Positions 38,501-49,492 of a DNA stretch of 64,000 nt are shown here, piece after piece (within the stretch, counting starts at the first letter, position 1; each line of letters begins with the position of its first letter). Source of the DNA: Sarcocystis neurona (Eukaryota > Apicomplexa > Conoidasida > Eucoccidiorida > Sarcocystidae). Where the stretch lies: assembly GCA_000727475.1 (NCBI GenBank), contig KL647310.1, forward strand, positions 1 through 64,000, in the 5' to 3' direction. Position numbers and translations under genes: made by a program. The notes beneath the pieces were generated by a model, which saw only the letters and a list, made by a program, of their open reading frames with translations, was not told the origin of the DNA and made no database searches.

Positions 38501-41500
38501 TTCGGTAGCATGTCAAGGATATGGTAAAACAACACGGAAAGAAAATCAACCAGTCGTATACACGGATGGCCACAGGTGTCAGTATTCTGGGGAATGAGAC
38601 GAGCTACAGCGGCAACACGCAACACCGGAAACGCCTTCGGCCCTATTGAACACAAGTGCGTGCGGCTTCATAAGGCTGTTGTGTATATTTGTGAAGGGGT
38701 TGACGTGGGTGTCATCGGCCACATATGAGGGGGGGTAGTTTGTTAGCCTCGATGATACTCAAATCACACACCCGCATCGTATCACGGTCTTTGGGGCCCT
38801 TCCTTTTCTGTTTTTTAGATATTTTGGAGTCTACGCGTGATGTAGAGGTTTTCTGTACGCATGTGTGTTTACACAGACCTGTATACATCTCTCAAATAAC
38901 GTACAGGAGCCGCACATGGGGACGCCGGTGTGTCTTGATGTGCGCTTGTTATGAGGCGTGTTTTCTTCGTTATGCCGCACTACTTAATCATCATCTCGGT
39001 TTATGGCTGTGCATCTGAGGATGATCTTGAGCTAGCGAGGGACGTATTGCCGCTGGTGGGCATCAGCATTGAATAAGAAGCGCTTTGACAAAAAGTGCGA
39101 AGCCTCTGCATTTCTGTGTGGCTGTTCCCACGACAGTGCTTTCTTACCCGCTCTCATAGACATGGGGTCTGGCTGCATTAGCAGTTGAAGCACCAGTTGT
39201 ACAGACGGCAGCGGGAGCGGGAGCAGGGGCACAACGGGCGCGAGCAACTGCAGCCCCGCAGTTGAGAGCACAACGGAGGCGGGGAGATTGAAACTTTTGT
39301 GTCTTGGACGGGCGGGCTTATGGGCCACTAAATTTTCGAAGAAGGTCGTTTGTCGTTTGTCCTGAAATACGAGTTCATCCTTACAGCCTCATACGTCCAC
39401 AACCGTGTCGTCTGTCCTCTGCTTGTGTGCGTTCCTGCCGTCGTTTCGTGTCGTGCAGTGCGACTTCGAAAATGAGATGGGGTTCCTGTGTTGCACTTGC
39501 TGTGTCTGTGTTACGTACTGTGTTTGTGTATTGCCGTCAGACAGTTTGTGACATCACGTCTCTTCGTGTGTGTACGTCTACGTGTGTGTGTCCACACGTG
39601 TGTCGAGACTGCGTGCGACCTTACTGAACATTTTTTCTCACTATAAGCAGCCTATTTCGTCTACATTGTGCTGCCCGGGCAGGATTGCAGGCAGAAGGGA
39701 TGGACTACGCAACCGCGGCCGCGGGTGAGAAGCGAAGTGGCCGTGATGAAGTTCCGGGCAGATCTGCTGCGCGTATTTCTCGTGCACAGCCGCGTGCGCC
39801 TCCGCCTCTGAAAGAGAGGAGCCACACATCCGTGCGATCCAGTCACGAGGTACAGGCAACTACTTCCGGTAGAGCTGTAAGTGTGAGCCCGTCTCCAGGT
39901 TCTTCACTCCCTAGCAGTTGCAGGGGCGACGTTGGAGGAAACAGCAGCAGCAGTCGAAGCACTACCAGCAGCAGTAGCAGCGGGACTGGCAGCGGCTCCA
40001 GCAGCAGTGGGACTAATGGCAACAGCAATGGCGGAGATGGACCGGGTCCTGCAGACACAGTGTCTGCGGGGCGACTAAAATACATTCACTTTTCTTCGTC
40101 TCGTGCCACTCCCTCGGCTGACAGGACGGGGAGGGCGGGCTACAGCGGTGCTGCAGGAAGAAGGGGCTCTCCCTTTAGGAAAGGCGGCAGAGACAGCGAG
40201 CAGAGTGCTCGACGCAACCGCAGTCCGTCTGCTCCGCCGTCGAACGGCAGGTCTTTTGATCGAGAAGAATGGACACGAGAACGCCAAAGTCGGTTCGAGC
40301 TGCCTCGTCACGGCAACAGCGTTGGCACCCGTAAGCGTTGTGCTCTACTGGAGAACAGGAAGGTAGCTGTTTAGGAGGTGAAGGCAGGAAAATGATGTAC
40401 ACGTGTTCAGTCACACTCCAACTCATGCAACACGACAAAGTTTTCAAACAGGCGTGCTTGTAAGTACGCACATAAGTGTAGATCCAGTTGTGTGCGCAAG
40501 ACAAATTCCGGGGCTTTCTTTGCTCATTCAGTTTAGAAGTCGTGTATCAGGTCGTGTGGATACCAGTCCAGTTTGCGTTAAAGTCGTCTGCTACTTTCGA
40601 AAATTTCTTGAGGCACTCACCCACTGTACGTGTGTTTTGTAAGTTGAGGTACACGAGGTGTAATTCACACTCTCGTGTGCGCCGGTCGGCACTCTCTGTT
40701 TTCACTGGGGGGTGAACGCTTCGAAGCGACGTGGTGCAAAATAGCGCAGCAGCCTGCTGGGGTGCGACATGGGAACACATCGCCCTTTGCGAGGGTCGCT
40801 GGTCCGCTTCGAGTGCGTTCCCTCAGGATGTGTGGTACAGAAAGAGCAGCACACAAAAAGCGAACTCGGTGCAGTATGTCGATCTGCGCAGCGAGTAATA
40901 TCGCGAAGACTGGTGAGCAGTGTAAAAAATACTAGTGGTAGTCACGTAAGCAGAGAGGTCCTTTGTAATACTGGGAGTGGTACTAGTAATAACTGGAGAT
41001 CGTACAGGTTGTCCGGTTGAGGCGCGTAATGGACTTTGTGGACGGAAAAGGAAACAATGTGGAAGGGTGGCAGTTGGGTGGGGGACTCGGGCACCTTCAT
41101 GAATTCCGGGAGTGTTTGCAGTTTATTATTACTTGCATCAGGAACAGCCGTCTTGTGCGAAGAGTGGAGGAGGCATATCAGGGGGACAGTAGAAACAGGT
41201 AAAGGTCATCAAAGCAAAGTGTTTAGGCAGAAGGGGTATAGCTGAAATGAGAAGGTGTGAAGGCGTTGCTCTTACTGAAAATTTCGCTGGTGTAACAGCA
41301 GCAGCACGTGTAGGGTCACATGGTGGTTTCTTCGCTTTGTTCGACAATCTTTCACCAAAGTGGTTGTGTGGGGGAGAGCCCCCACTGAGTGTCGACCGTT
41401 CAAGGCCATTAACCTTCACATGTTTGCTGGTTTTGGACTGTCTGCAGAAGCTGTACCTTCACTTACGACGGCAGGAAATTCTACATCAGACAAAGAAGTA

Positions 41501-42112
41501 TCCGAGGCGAGGAAGGACGAGAATAGCCACTCTCGATCTAGTCATTGGAGCGGCAGCATTACTGGCAACAGCGGCAGCAGGATCGGCACGGGCAGCACAG
41601 GCAGAGGCCGCTTGCAGGACGGATTGCTGGGAGCTCGGGAGAGCGAAATTGCTGCCGCTCGGTCAGAGGTGTTAAGGAAAGGCAGCGAACATAGTATGGC
41701 GTCTCACGGTGCTGCTGCCCCCGGTGTGCTGCAGACACAGAACAACATCCCTCCAATTTCGCGTAGAGAAAAGGATGATACCGGTTCTCACCGAGTGTCA
41801 TCTGGCGGTATGCTTTCCCCGCAGCATCCTGACAGTTCGCATTCACAAAGGCTCCCGCGGACATCCCGGTCTGGGAATACTGCTGCCTTTCTCTCCTCAA
41901 CGTTTTCGGCAAATTATTTTGGTGCAACCTGCGCTTCTTCTAGTGGAGATGCTGAGGGCGGCGGCGGAAGTAGTTTTCATCGCGAAAGACGCCAGCGATC
42001 GCCAGCGTGGTCTCTCAGGTGCGCTGAGTCGCTTGAAGACGCGTCAGCGGCCGCGTGTGACGGGGAGAAACGAAGCGTAAAAAGACAAAGACGGCTCCCT
42101 CCGCATTCGTGA
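32577..42112 (+). CDS. CCNL: Cyclin L (CDK-associated cyclin in transcription and splicing)
   Basis: Six exons, all joints in phase: 32577-32801, 34231-34398, 36223-36413, 37806-38419, 39683-40330, 41448-42112; 837 codons including stop. ATG 32577 has a good context (ACCATGG). N-terminal cyclin box: MANHIVLVPQKLL, then CHLIQKAGVLLKL and TILHRFFFRRSL, then LLLACKLEEDPRRVMHLI, the PRR signature of cyclin L. The second cyclin fold follows: RYILRELGF, YLND|SMRTTLC, AVGSIFLAACDLGIPLP and WYELFDVSWEDVMKVC, each matching the human order. The long C-terminal tail is Ser/Gly/Arg-rich rather than a clear RS-repeat domain, and ends with HRERRQRSP and KRQRRLPPHS. Family role: partner of CDK11-type kinases in pre-mRNA processing. 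Introns are long and full of TA/TG microsatellites. Confidence 0.9.
34059..34102. repeat. Palindromic (TA)n element in cyclin L intron 1
   Basis: A perfect 22-bp palindrome at 34059-34080 with ACGTACAT / ATGTACGT arms around an AT core, followed at once by a second AT run ending in ATGTACGT. It can form a cruciform or an RNA hairpin. Confidence 0.8.
35672..35703. repeat. (TA)n microsatellite in cyclin L intron 2
   Basis: About 32 bases of TA, preceded by ACATACACATACA and followed by TGCGTACATGTGTACGCA, itself a palindrome. Confidence 0.85.
36135..36182. repeat. TA/TG-rich tract at the end of cyclin L intron 2
   Basis: TATATATGTATAG and GTATGTATATATATAT lie 40-90 bases upstream of the acceptor at 36222. 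Confidence 0.7.
37380..37710. repeat. TA/TG microsatellite cluster in cyclin L intron 3
   Basis: About 330 bases of TATAC, GTGTATA, ATACGTA and ATATGTGT words, including a perfect 24-bp palindrome at 37466-37489. It lies upstream of the acceptor at 37805. Confidence 0.8.
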
Positions 42113-43181
42113 GTTCGACACACAAAGGGGCAAGAGACACTGGTGAAGTGAATTTGTTGACAACCCTAGCCGCGGGTCCCGCCGAACGCGCGCCGTACTC
42201 CTATACAGTGAGATACGTCGTATTCACAATGGGAGTTAATTCATCGTGACGTGCTTCCTTCCAGCTTATTGTACACGTTCGACAACTCTGAGTTAAGTGG
42301 TGAGAGATGCGCACCTACGGATCACGGGCTGGGATGGCATACCTTAGAGGAAGGTGCGGTTGAGAAAGACATGCAATTATTGTAATGAATTCCCTCTCTC
42401 ATATTTTTTGGTGAGGGAAGTGATGAGGTGGAGGATTTTTGTTGCGCAGCTTTCTGTTAGAGCGTGCAGATGGCTGCGCTTTACGCCATCCGGCGGCAAG
42501 AATGACTTCCAGGGGTTCATTCGCCTTCTTGGGTTGTCCTTGTGTACATTCTTGGAGGACGCACGCGTTTATGCGGGGCACGCACCGAACGGTTTATGTG
42601 TCTGGTGGCATCCAGCGGGGCTGGGGATGTTTACAATGTAAGCAGGTGTTTGGTTTGTGAAAAGCAGTCATATATATATACATATATATGTATGTGCACA
42701 TATAAATCTGTATATATATATGTATAAATCTGTGTATTGACACGCTCAGTTTATCGTGCAGCCCCGTGTTGTCGTCTCGAGACATCTCACTTCCAACACA
42801 GAGAGGAGAAGCGGCCGGTGTGAGGCGTATCACTAGGACACAATGGTGATTCGTTGTACAGCCACGTAAAGTGACCGTGGGAATTGGCATCCAAATCGTG
42901 AACACATCTGGGACATACGATGACACGGAACTACAGCGGGCAATGCATCTGGGTTATATGCTTGAACACTGGAACACGGCAGATGTGTACCTGCGAATGA
43001 ACCGTGTGCACACACGTGTGGATATGTTACTGCTCGGAGGGGCTCAACGGTGCCGAACAACCGCTTCAGGCGGCCGTGCAAGCCAAGTATTAACGCCTGT
43101 TGTTCCGAGGACGACTTTTAAGACGGCAGTTTTACAGTTTAATTCGCGTCTTGAGGCCTTCTACGTCTAGTCTGAATGACG
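42113..43181. other. Convergent intergenic region, cyclin L / EF-hand gene
   Basis: Between two facing stop codons. It holds a TA-rich microsatellite (about 42670-42735). No convincing coding frame. Confidence 0.5.
42670..42735. repeat. TA-rich microsatellite
   Basis: TATATATATACATATATATGTATG and related repeats, the same family as the intronic elements. Confidence 0.8.
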
Positions 43182-46100
43182 TCACACGCGACCGAACATC
43201 TTCTCAAAATGTGCCTCCATGTCCTGCGTAGTCGTCCTAATGTACGCGTGGTAGTTGAATTTGCTGCAGCCACAGCCACCAAGCACCATTTTGTAGCGTG
43301 CGTGTACACCTATGGGAGAAATAGGCATTTTGTTAGGTGCCTGCAAATCGAGAGGAACGACTGTATGCGGCCCAGCACCAGTTCCAGTGCTGAGATGAGA
43401 AGCGACTTTACATCAGAAACAAGCGAGCCTGTACTAAGCGTTCTTACTGGTCAACGATGAGCTTTTCGCCCTTGGAAAAAGTAATCATGTCTTCCACCTC
43501 CTTTTCAGTGAGGCCTTCAGGAGACTGAACGAGAAGCTGTTGCAGTTTCTCAAGAGGTATCGATCCAGTTTTTTCTGGATCTAGTGCCTGAAGCCATCAG
43601 CGCTCCAGCACGTCATGATACTTTCTTTATATGAGAATTCAACGTGGGCCTTCTCAATTCTGTCCAGAAGTCCTTGTCCCACAAAACTGAGGGCGGAATG
43701 ACTGCAGCTACGACAAGAAGTGTTGCACGGAAAGGCAACTTGTCAGTTTGTTCGAGCGACTAGCAGGCTGTTCTGATGTGTCTACTCACACACCAAACAC
43801 AGCCGTGCGTGTATGTTTGTGTCCCGCTAACGCTGCCTAACAGCAAATTGGACGTCGGCTCGCAGTTTTGTAGTGGTTGCCTTGTGACATGTATGTTTAC
43901 CAGCATCGGCACGTGGGAGTGTGAGTAGATGGACGGGTTGTACGCGTATCCGTGTGTGTGCAAATGTTGGAAATTTTTGCCTCATCTCCCGCAGCGACAA
44001 CATTGCCAGCAAGCGTGTTGCGTAGTAGAGCAGAACGCAGGGTATCTACTTGTAATTGTGATATCAGGTTTTGTGGTGAGTAGGACGGACTCTCCCTTGA
44101 ACACCGTACCGCAAACGCAGTCGATAATAGTTGGTCGTTGGCAGAGGCTTTTTTGTCTTTGTGGACATTGGTGATGAAGTTTGTGAGATCTCCAAGGGCA
44201 ACTTCTCCAGGAGAGTTTTTCTGGAGCTTTTCACAAAATGGGGTTACAGCAGACCGGGTCACGCAAAAGCCCGCGAAATTTCACATATTTTTTTTTTCGT
44301 CAGGCAGGTAGATTTCTGGCAGTTTACTTACCTGTTTCAAGACGGACGCCCCTCAGGTGAAGGCCCAGCGATGAAATCTGGCATCAAAAGAGCTACGGTA
44401 CAACGCGGACTCCTGTGCGAACGCAAGAGTCTTTGCTGTCATATTTACATTGTAAAGTGCAAGCAGGTGTGTAAATACCTACACGCAGGATGTGCACTGC
44501 AGAGTGGTCAGACGGGGCTCTACATATATGTGTCTTATCCGTAGATATCTCCCCCTATGTACCTATAAATTACTCCTGCAGGTATGTAGGATAATCTATC
44601 TTTCATGAGCAGGTCCATCTTTACCGTGTTGCACACAACTACAATTATGCAATTGCACGTGTACGACTTTTCAGGGGTTTACAGTGCGTAAGTGTGGCAA
44701 CACCTGTATATATGTGTGCGTCCACGTGCCTACCAAAACGATCGCGTGTGGCTCCAGGTGAACAAGCGCATGTGTTTCGATAGCTGCACGCGTCTGACAC
44801 TCTTGACCATTATATGTTCTTCTTCTGCTTGCATGGCTATGAAGAGGAACTACGGGAAAAACTAATTTTTAGGCTGCACGCCTAAGGAAAAAAACTGACT
44901 TGAGGTAGGACACTGCAGGCGAGCTCTCTATCTGAGGGGAAGATGCCGAAAAACCTTATCAGATGGGGTACTTCCCTGCGACCAGCCACACAGAGAGGAA
45001 CAAACATAATAGACAAGAGCAGGTAAATCCTCATATCTGACATTTTCTGAGACGAGGTGAACAAATCTAATAGATAGGAGCAGGTACGCTGTCAAATCTG
45101 AGGTTTTCCGAGACGGTGTTTCATGTGTGCATATATACGAACGAACTCGATTGATGCGCATGAAATATGTATCAGTAAGATAAGCGGATACTGGCTGCCG
45201 AGACTCGAGGTGCAGCGCAGAACGTATGTTAAGTGGTTGGCGTGTCACCGTCTACATAGCAAGCGCCAGCAATTGTCTCTGCTGCGTTCCCTTGTTTTTT
45301 GGCGTGATGTGCGACGAACGTGAACACACTAGCATGCACCGCGGAGCAGCGTCAAGAGCGTCCTCCAGGGACGTTGCACGTAGGAGGAGGGCTGTGTTGG
45401 CAGCCTCTCGCTGAGGATAACCGCGATACAAAGAGGAAGCAGAGTGCGCGTCGACACATTCCGCTTGATTTTAGAGCACAGCGTTGACAGTGTGTAAAGT
45501 ATTTCAGACGTGTACGGCACGTGAACGTGTTTGTTCTTGCGCGTATGCCCCTGCATGCGGTGGAGGGAGACGTGAATGCCATGAAAATCGGTTCGCCGAT
45601 CTGACAAAGATCTGTGGTTTTCGGCATGGCTCTGCTGCTCCGTGCATCAACAGTGGTTGTACTCACTCCACGGCTATTCTTCCGTGCTTGCCCGCGTCGA
45701 TGAGTTCAAACACTCGCATGATGCAAGTTTCAAGTCGCGTTCGACTGGATGTGAGGTTGGGGGACGCGTCTATTTCACGTAACCACATTGCTGTAGCGGT
45801 GAAGGCAGCGTCGGTGTCTGCCTCAGATAATGCGAGTAAACTCCCACGAGACAACTCTGGAAAAAATTTTTTCCCTTGCGGGCTGAGTTCTGCAAAGTTC
45901 TGCCGCTTTGCGTCACAGAGCTGGAAGCCCACAGGTACCTGTCACCGTCTATCTTTATCTTAGGCTGGGCGTACGTTCTTCTGAGTCTCCCTTTCCGGTA
46001 GGAATCCTAGATTCGTCTGCGTTCAACACACTTTCTTCTTGAGGCCTTGTTCTTGTCTACTTACCTCATTGGATCCAAAAAACCGAAAGCTCTAGGCAGC

Positions 46101-46681
46101 ACTGATTCATTCAGTACTCGTAGCCTTTTGCGCAAGTACGTCACTTCGCTCATGCTGGTGCTGCTGGCGTCACGTATCCCTTCAAGCTCTAACTTACTAC
46201 GTTGTTCTGCGGAACTTGCTTGTCACGGGAGGGTACAACTGCACGCGTAAAGGCCGGTGAACTGTTTCACTTGAACTCAACACTAAAATCAGCCACCTAC
46301 ACGGTGTTACCTTCCCTTTTCGTCATCCGACAATTGTCGTCTTCACATAGGCAGGGTCCAGAAGGTCTTCCACGCATGTGCGAAATGTGTGGGCCCTGCT
46401 GCGGGGCTGGTCACTTAGTGCACTACACTTCTTTACAAAGAAGAGTATACTCTGTACAAGCACTGCAGACACCACCCGGGCACAGCTGCTTTAGGGGTAT
46501 CGAACGCTGTCTTCGTCATTAGCGTATCCGTCCAGATTTTCTCGAGCGATAATGTGCAATACCAGCTCAATGCAGCTGCTAGTGGCGCACGTGGATTTTG
46601 AAGGTGCCGCCTTACAGCAGCGTCGGTGTCTGATACGAAGTCGTCTGACAATGGTGCTGAAAGGGTAGAACAGAGAGACAT
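43182..46681 (-). CDS. EF-hand protein of the EFCAB2/DRC8 (dynein regulatory complex) type
   Basis: Multi-exon gene. Certain 3' exons: 44220 (or 44226)-44110, 43587-43448 and 43263-43182, in phase. They encode SPGEVALGDLTNFITNVHKD, then LLSTAFAALDPEKTGSIPLE, SPEGLTEKEVEDMITFSKGE, and HKFNYHAYIRTTTQDM to the stop. Upstream exon 45854-45667 gives RVFELIDAGKHGRIAV, a first EF-hand. An ATG exon 46681-46616 (MSLCSTLSAPLSDDFVSDTDAA) ends at GTAAGG and is a plausible start. A small exon 44377-44332 (SSLGLHLRGVRLET) fits the family between the two halves, but its phases do not close with its neighbours, so microexons or another solution are likely. Order and spacing follow EFCAB2/DRC8, a nexin-link component of motile axonemes. 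Both EF loops lack several calcium ligands, so a structural role is likely. Calmodulin-like or other EF-hand families remain possible. Confidence 0.6.
44998..45119. repeat. Degenerate 61-bp direct repeat, two copies
   Basis: Copies begin at 44998 and 45059 (GAACAAA..TAATAGA..GAGCAGGTA...CTGA..TTTTC.GAGACG). It lies in an intron of the EF-hand gene. Confidence 0.65.
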
Positions 46682-47746
46682 TTGTCAGGTATTACGCCCT
46701 GGGAGCCTCAGTGGAGATGAAGCAGATGAATTCGCTGCATGCGCACATTTCCGAGCTGCCACATTCTGAATCAGCAGAAAAACAACCAGTGCCTGCAAAC
46801 CTGTGCTATGTGTACGTTCATCACTTCTAATCAATTCTGAGAGCCTAAGATCTTGTGATAAGAAGCTGGTCAACTGCTAGTGTAACACACCACATGCAGC
46901 TGTTGATACGGAAAATAAACAAGATACCAGACTGTTGTCTCTTATGGTGTAACACAAGCTGCCTCAGGGTGCAGCAGGCACCCTCCCCTCGTCACCCAGC
47001 ATGGTGTACCGCTCAGTTGTGGCACGTCACCCGTGAAGTTGTATGCAAAGTGAAATACCGCACGTCGCTTTGCTGCGTATCGCGCTGCAAGTAGCAGTGT
47101 GCTACTGTTTATCCATGACCACTCCTGAGCTAGTATACAGGTGAGATTAACCTCTGGACGTGAAGAGGATACAGCAGGCTGGCGGACTCCTCCTGTCAAG
47201 GTGCCCGGCGAGGAGATTCCGTGAACTGACCAACTCAGCGCTACGCGCAGTCGTGTGTACATGAGTATTTGCCTAGTATGCATTCGTGCGTAGGCACACT
47301 GAGCGACCTGAATACGTGGGAGAACAAATGTGGATGCAACGATTTCGTTTCACGCTCGCAGTGTAACTGCGCACTGCCCCAGGCATAAAAACGTGTTTGA
47401 AAGGTAAAACAGCACCGTGTCCAACGATCAATACACGCAACTGTCGGCCACTGCACAGCCCGAGTGCAGTGAAAGTTTGTCGACAAAACTATGACTGCAT
47501 GGAAAGATCTGTAGTAGGAGAAATGTTCATCGGTTTTCAGTATGTACCATTTGCATGAGTCCATTCAGAAAGGTCAACCCATGTCACGACGTAGTTTCCT
47601 GGTGTTACTGCGTAGTGTTGGTTGCCCTTGACAGCGAGGTCGTAGAACACACCAGGGCACGGTGTCACAAACGCGAAGGCTCAAACGGAGGGGAGCCTGC
47701 TGCAGCGGATTCGTGATCTGTTACGTCCCACCTGAACACAGGAGCA

Positions 47747-47842
47747 GGATATATTCGGGCATAGCACAGTGTTTGTGACATGTTGTCAGGAGGAGGATAT
47801 ATTCGGGCATAGCACAGTGTTTGTGACATGTTGTCAACAAAT
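47747..47842. repeat. 48-bp tandem duplication
   Basis: Two copies of GGATATATTCGGGCATAGCA and the following 28 bases, starting at 47747 and 47795. The unit is a multiple of three and stays open on the minus strand (16-residue unit DNMSQTLCYARIYPPP), but no coding gene is shown. Confidence 0.8.
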
Positions 47843-47882
47843 AAATGAAATTTCAGCAGACTAGCAAGAATTTGCACCACTA

Positions 47883-48176
47883 CTATGTGTAGTGGCGGAT
47901 CCGTGCTCTTGCAAGCAGTGGGCGTGGAAACTTCCTGCGTGCTCCGCTGCTGTTGCGGTGCGTCTTGGTGGACAATCTTTTCTTGGCTTTATAAGCAGAT
48001 GAGGATGGGCGTGCAACGGGAGACAAAAATTTTTGTGCTCTGCTGCTCCTCCTTTTAGGTTTACGTTCACGTTGAATATACAGCGAGGAAATACGTCGTA
48101 AACGTGAGGCAGAATCAAAAGTGGTGAAAACTGTGAGGATAGCAGAGTCACTGGTCCATCGCTGCACTTTGAACAT
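47883..48176 (-). CDS. Small basic ORF, unassigned
   Basis: ATG-started frame of 97 codons, MFKVQRWTSDSAILTVF..., with a lysine/arginine-rich second half (QRERKPKRRSSRAQKF, KAKKRLSTKTHR). It could be the last exon of a longer minus-strand gene, since CAAAGTGCAG|CG inside it looks like an acceptor, or a chance frame. No family recognised. Confidence 0.25.
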   Translation of the reverse strand: MFKVQRWTSDSAILTVFTTFDSASRLRRISSLYIQRERKPKRRSSRAQKFLSPVARPSSSAYKAKKRLSTKTHRNSSGARRKFPRPLLARARIRHYT

Positions 48177-48539
48177 CACGTTGTGGTCCACCAAAAGACT
48201 ACTTCAAGCGTGCCCGTGAGATGCCGGAAGTACAACACCGGCGAAATTTGACTACCTACGTAAGAGTAGTACGTCTTGTGTGAGTCTAAACACACGAGAA
48301 ATGCACAAAATTGGGGTAGGTGAATACTTTGATAAAAAGGATCTTCCCGAGCGAGGAGCATCTAAACTCTTGGCCTTTGTATAGTGGAATGAAGATGCGT
48401 TGCGACATTGAGTCATTTGCTCTGCTGAGACACAGCGCAGAAGAGTCGGACAGGTATCTTTACCATTAAAAGCCTTGACGGCCGGCACAACCCGGTATCT
48501 TTCCTTGTGCTGATCAATGGTTCTTCTTTACATGGCTAT

Positions 48540-48950
48540 TTCTTTACGTCATAGTTGACGGCATGACGGAAGCAACGTGGGTACGAGTTGACGTGCGACA
48601 CCTTAATTGAAACGCGCTAGTACTCCTGGCGCTACGCAACCTACATTTTCACAAGGCTACGTCTGTACGTTACCCTTGACGGCATGATTGAAACACGCTG
48701 TTAAGCAGGTGATGTCCGACACCGTAACTGTAATAGCGTAGTCCAGTCTTGATTACGAGCTTACCCTAAAAACTCATGGTGGCAGTGTGCACCCAAAATC
48801 AGAGCGCATTGCTCCATGAACATATACGACATATATATATATATATATATTTATATACACGCATCTGCATCCATGTACGAGCTTACCGTAAAAACTCGCG
48901 GTGGCGGTGTGCACCCAAAATCAAAGCGCATTCGTCCATGAACATAGCTT
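48540..48950. repeat. Degenerate about 121-bp tandem repeat with inserted TA microsatellite
   Basis: TTGACGGCATGA at 48555 recurs at 48676 (offset 121). TACGAGCTTACC(C/G)TAAAAACT at 48754 recurs at 48876 (offset 122), followed by matching GTGTGCACCCAAAATCA and CATGAACATA. The (AT)n run at 48831-48858 lies between the copies. Confidence 0.7.
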
Positions 48951-49492
48951 TACTCTTGAGCTGATTCGGTAGTTGCCCTTCGTCTGAATCCGATGTTTTT
49001 TCGGCTCGTGTTCGTATTGCTTGACACACTGCAAGTTAGCGCAGCAAGATCAAATTGAGACGCTGCTTAGCGGTCCGATTCTGCTACTCTGCTTCATTAG
49101 ATGCGTCTGACGTCTCCTGAATTTGGAGTGTTTTGACACACGTAGGTACTTACTTACATACTTCAACTATCAGAACCAGAAGCGAAATAACACCCTATCG
49201 TAGATTTTTTCGTTGAGCTCCTAAAGAGACTATCAGCTACCGGTCACCCTGGCACTCAACTACATACAGTGATGCTGCTTCATTAGATGCGTCTCAGGTC
49301 TCCTCGGAGAATGCAAACCACGAGGGTAGAGACGCCAAAAGTATGCATTCCTGTAGACACACACAGCCTGATTTTCACATAATACTACTATTCTTCCTGA
49401 TTGAAACAAGATTCGCGAGGCTGGCCGAGGCTACTGAAAGGTAATTCCAACCTCTCAGTCTTCCCTGTTCCCACGTAGGACACTCTGCGGGA

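Larger units (their letters stand above)
46682..49492. promoter_or_regulatory. Divergent intergenic region, EF-hand gene / repeat protein
   Basis: About 2.8 kb between outward-facing start codons. Contains a 48-bp tandem duplication (47747-47842), a possible small basic ORF (48176-47883), a degenerate 121-bp tandem repeat (48540-48950) around a TA microsatellite, and a 28-bp direct repeat (49091 and 49277). Promoters of both genes should lie here. Confidence 0.4.
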
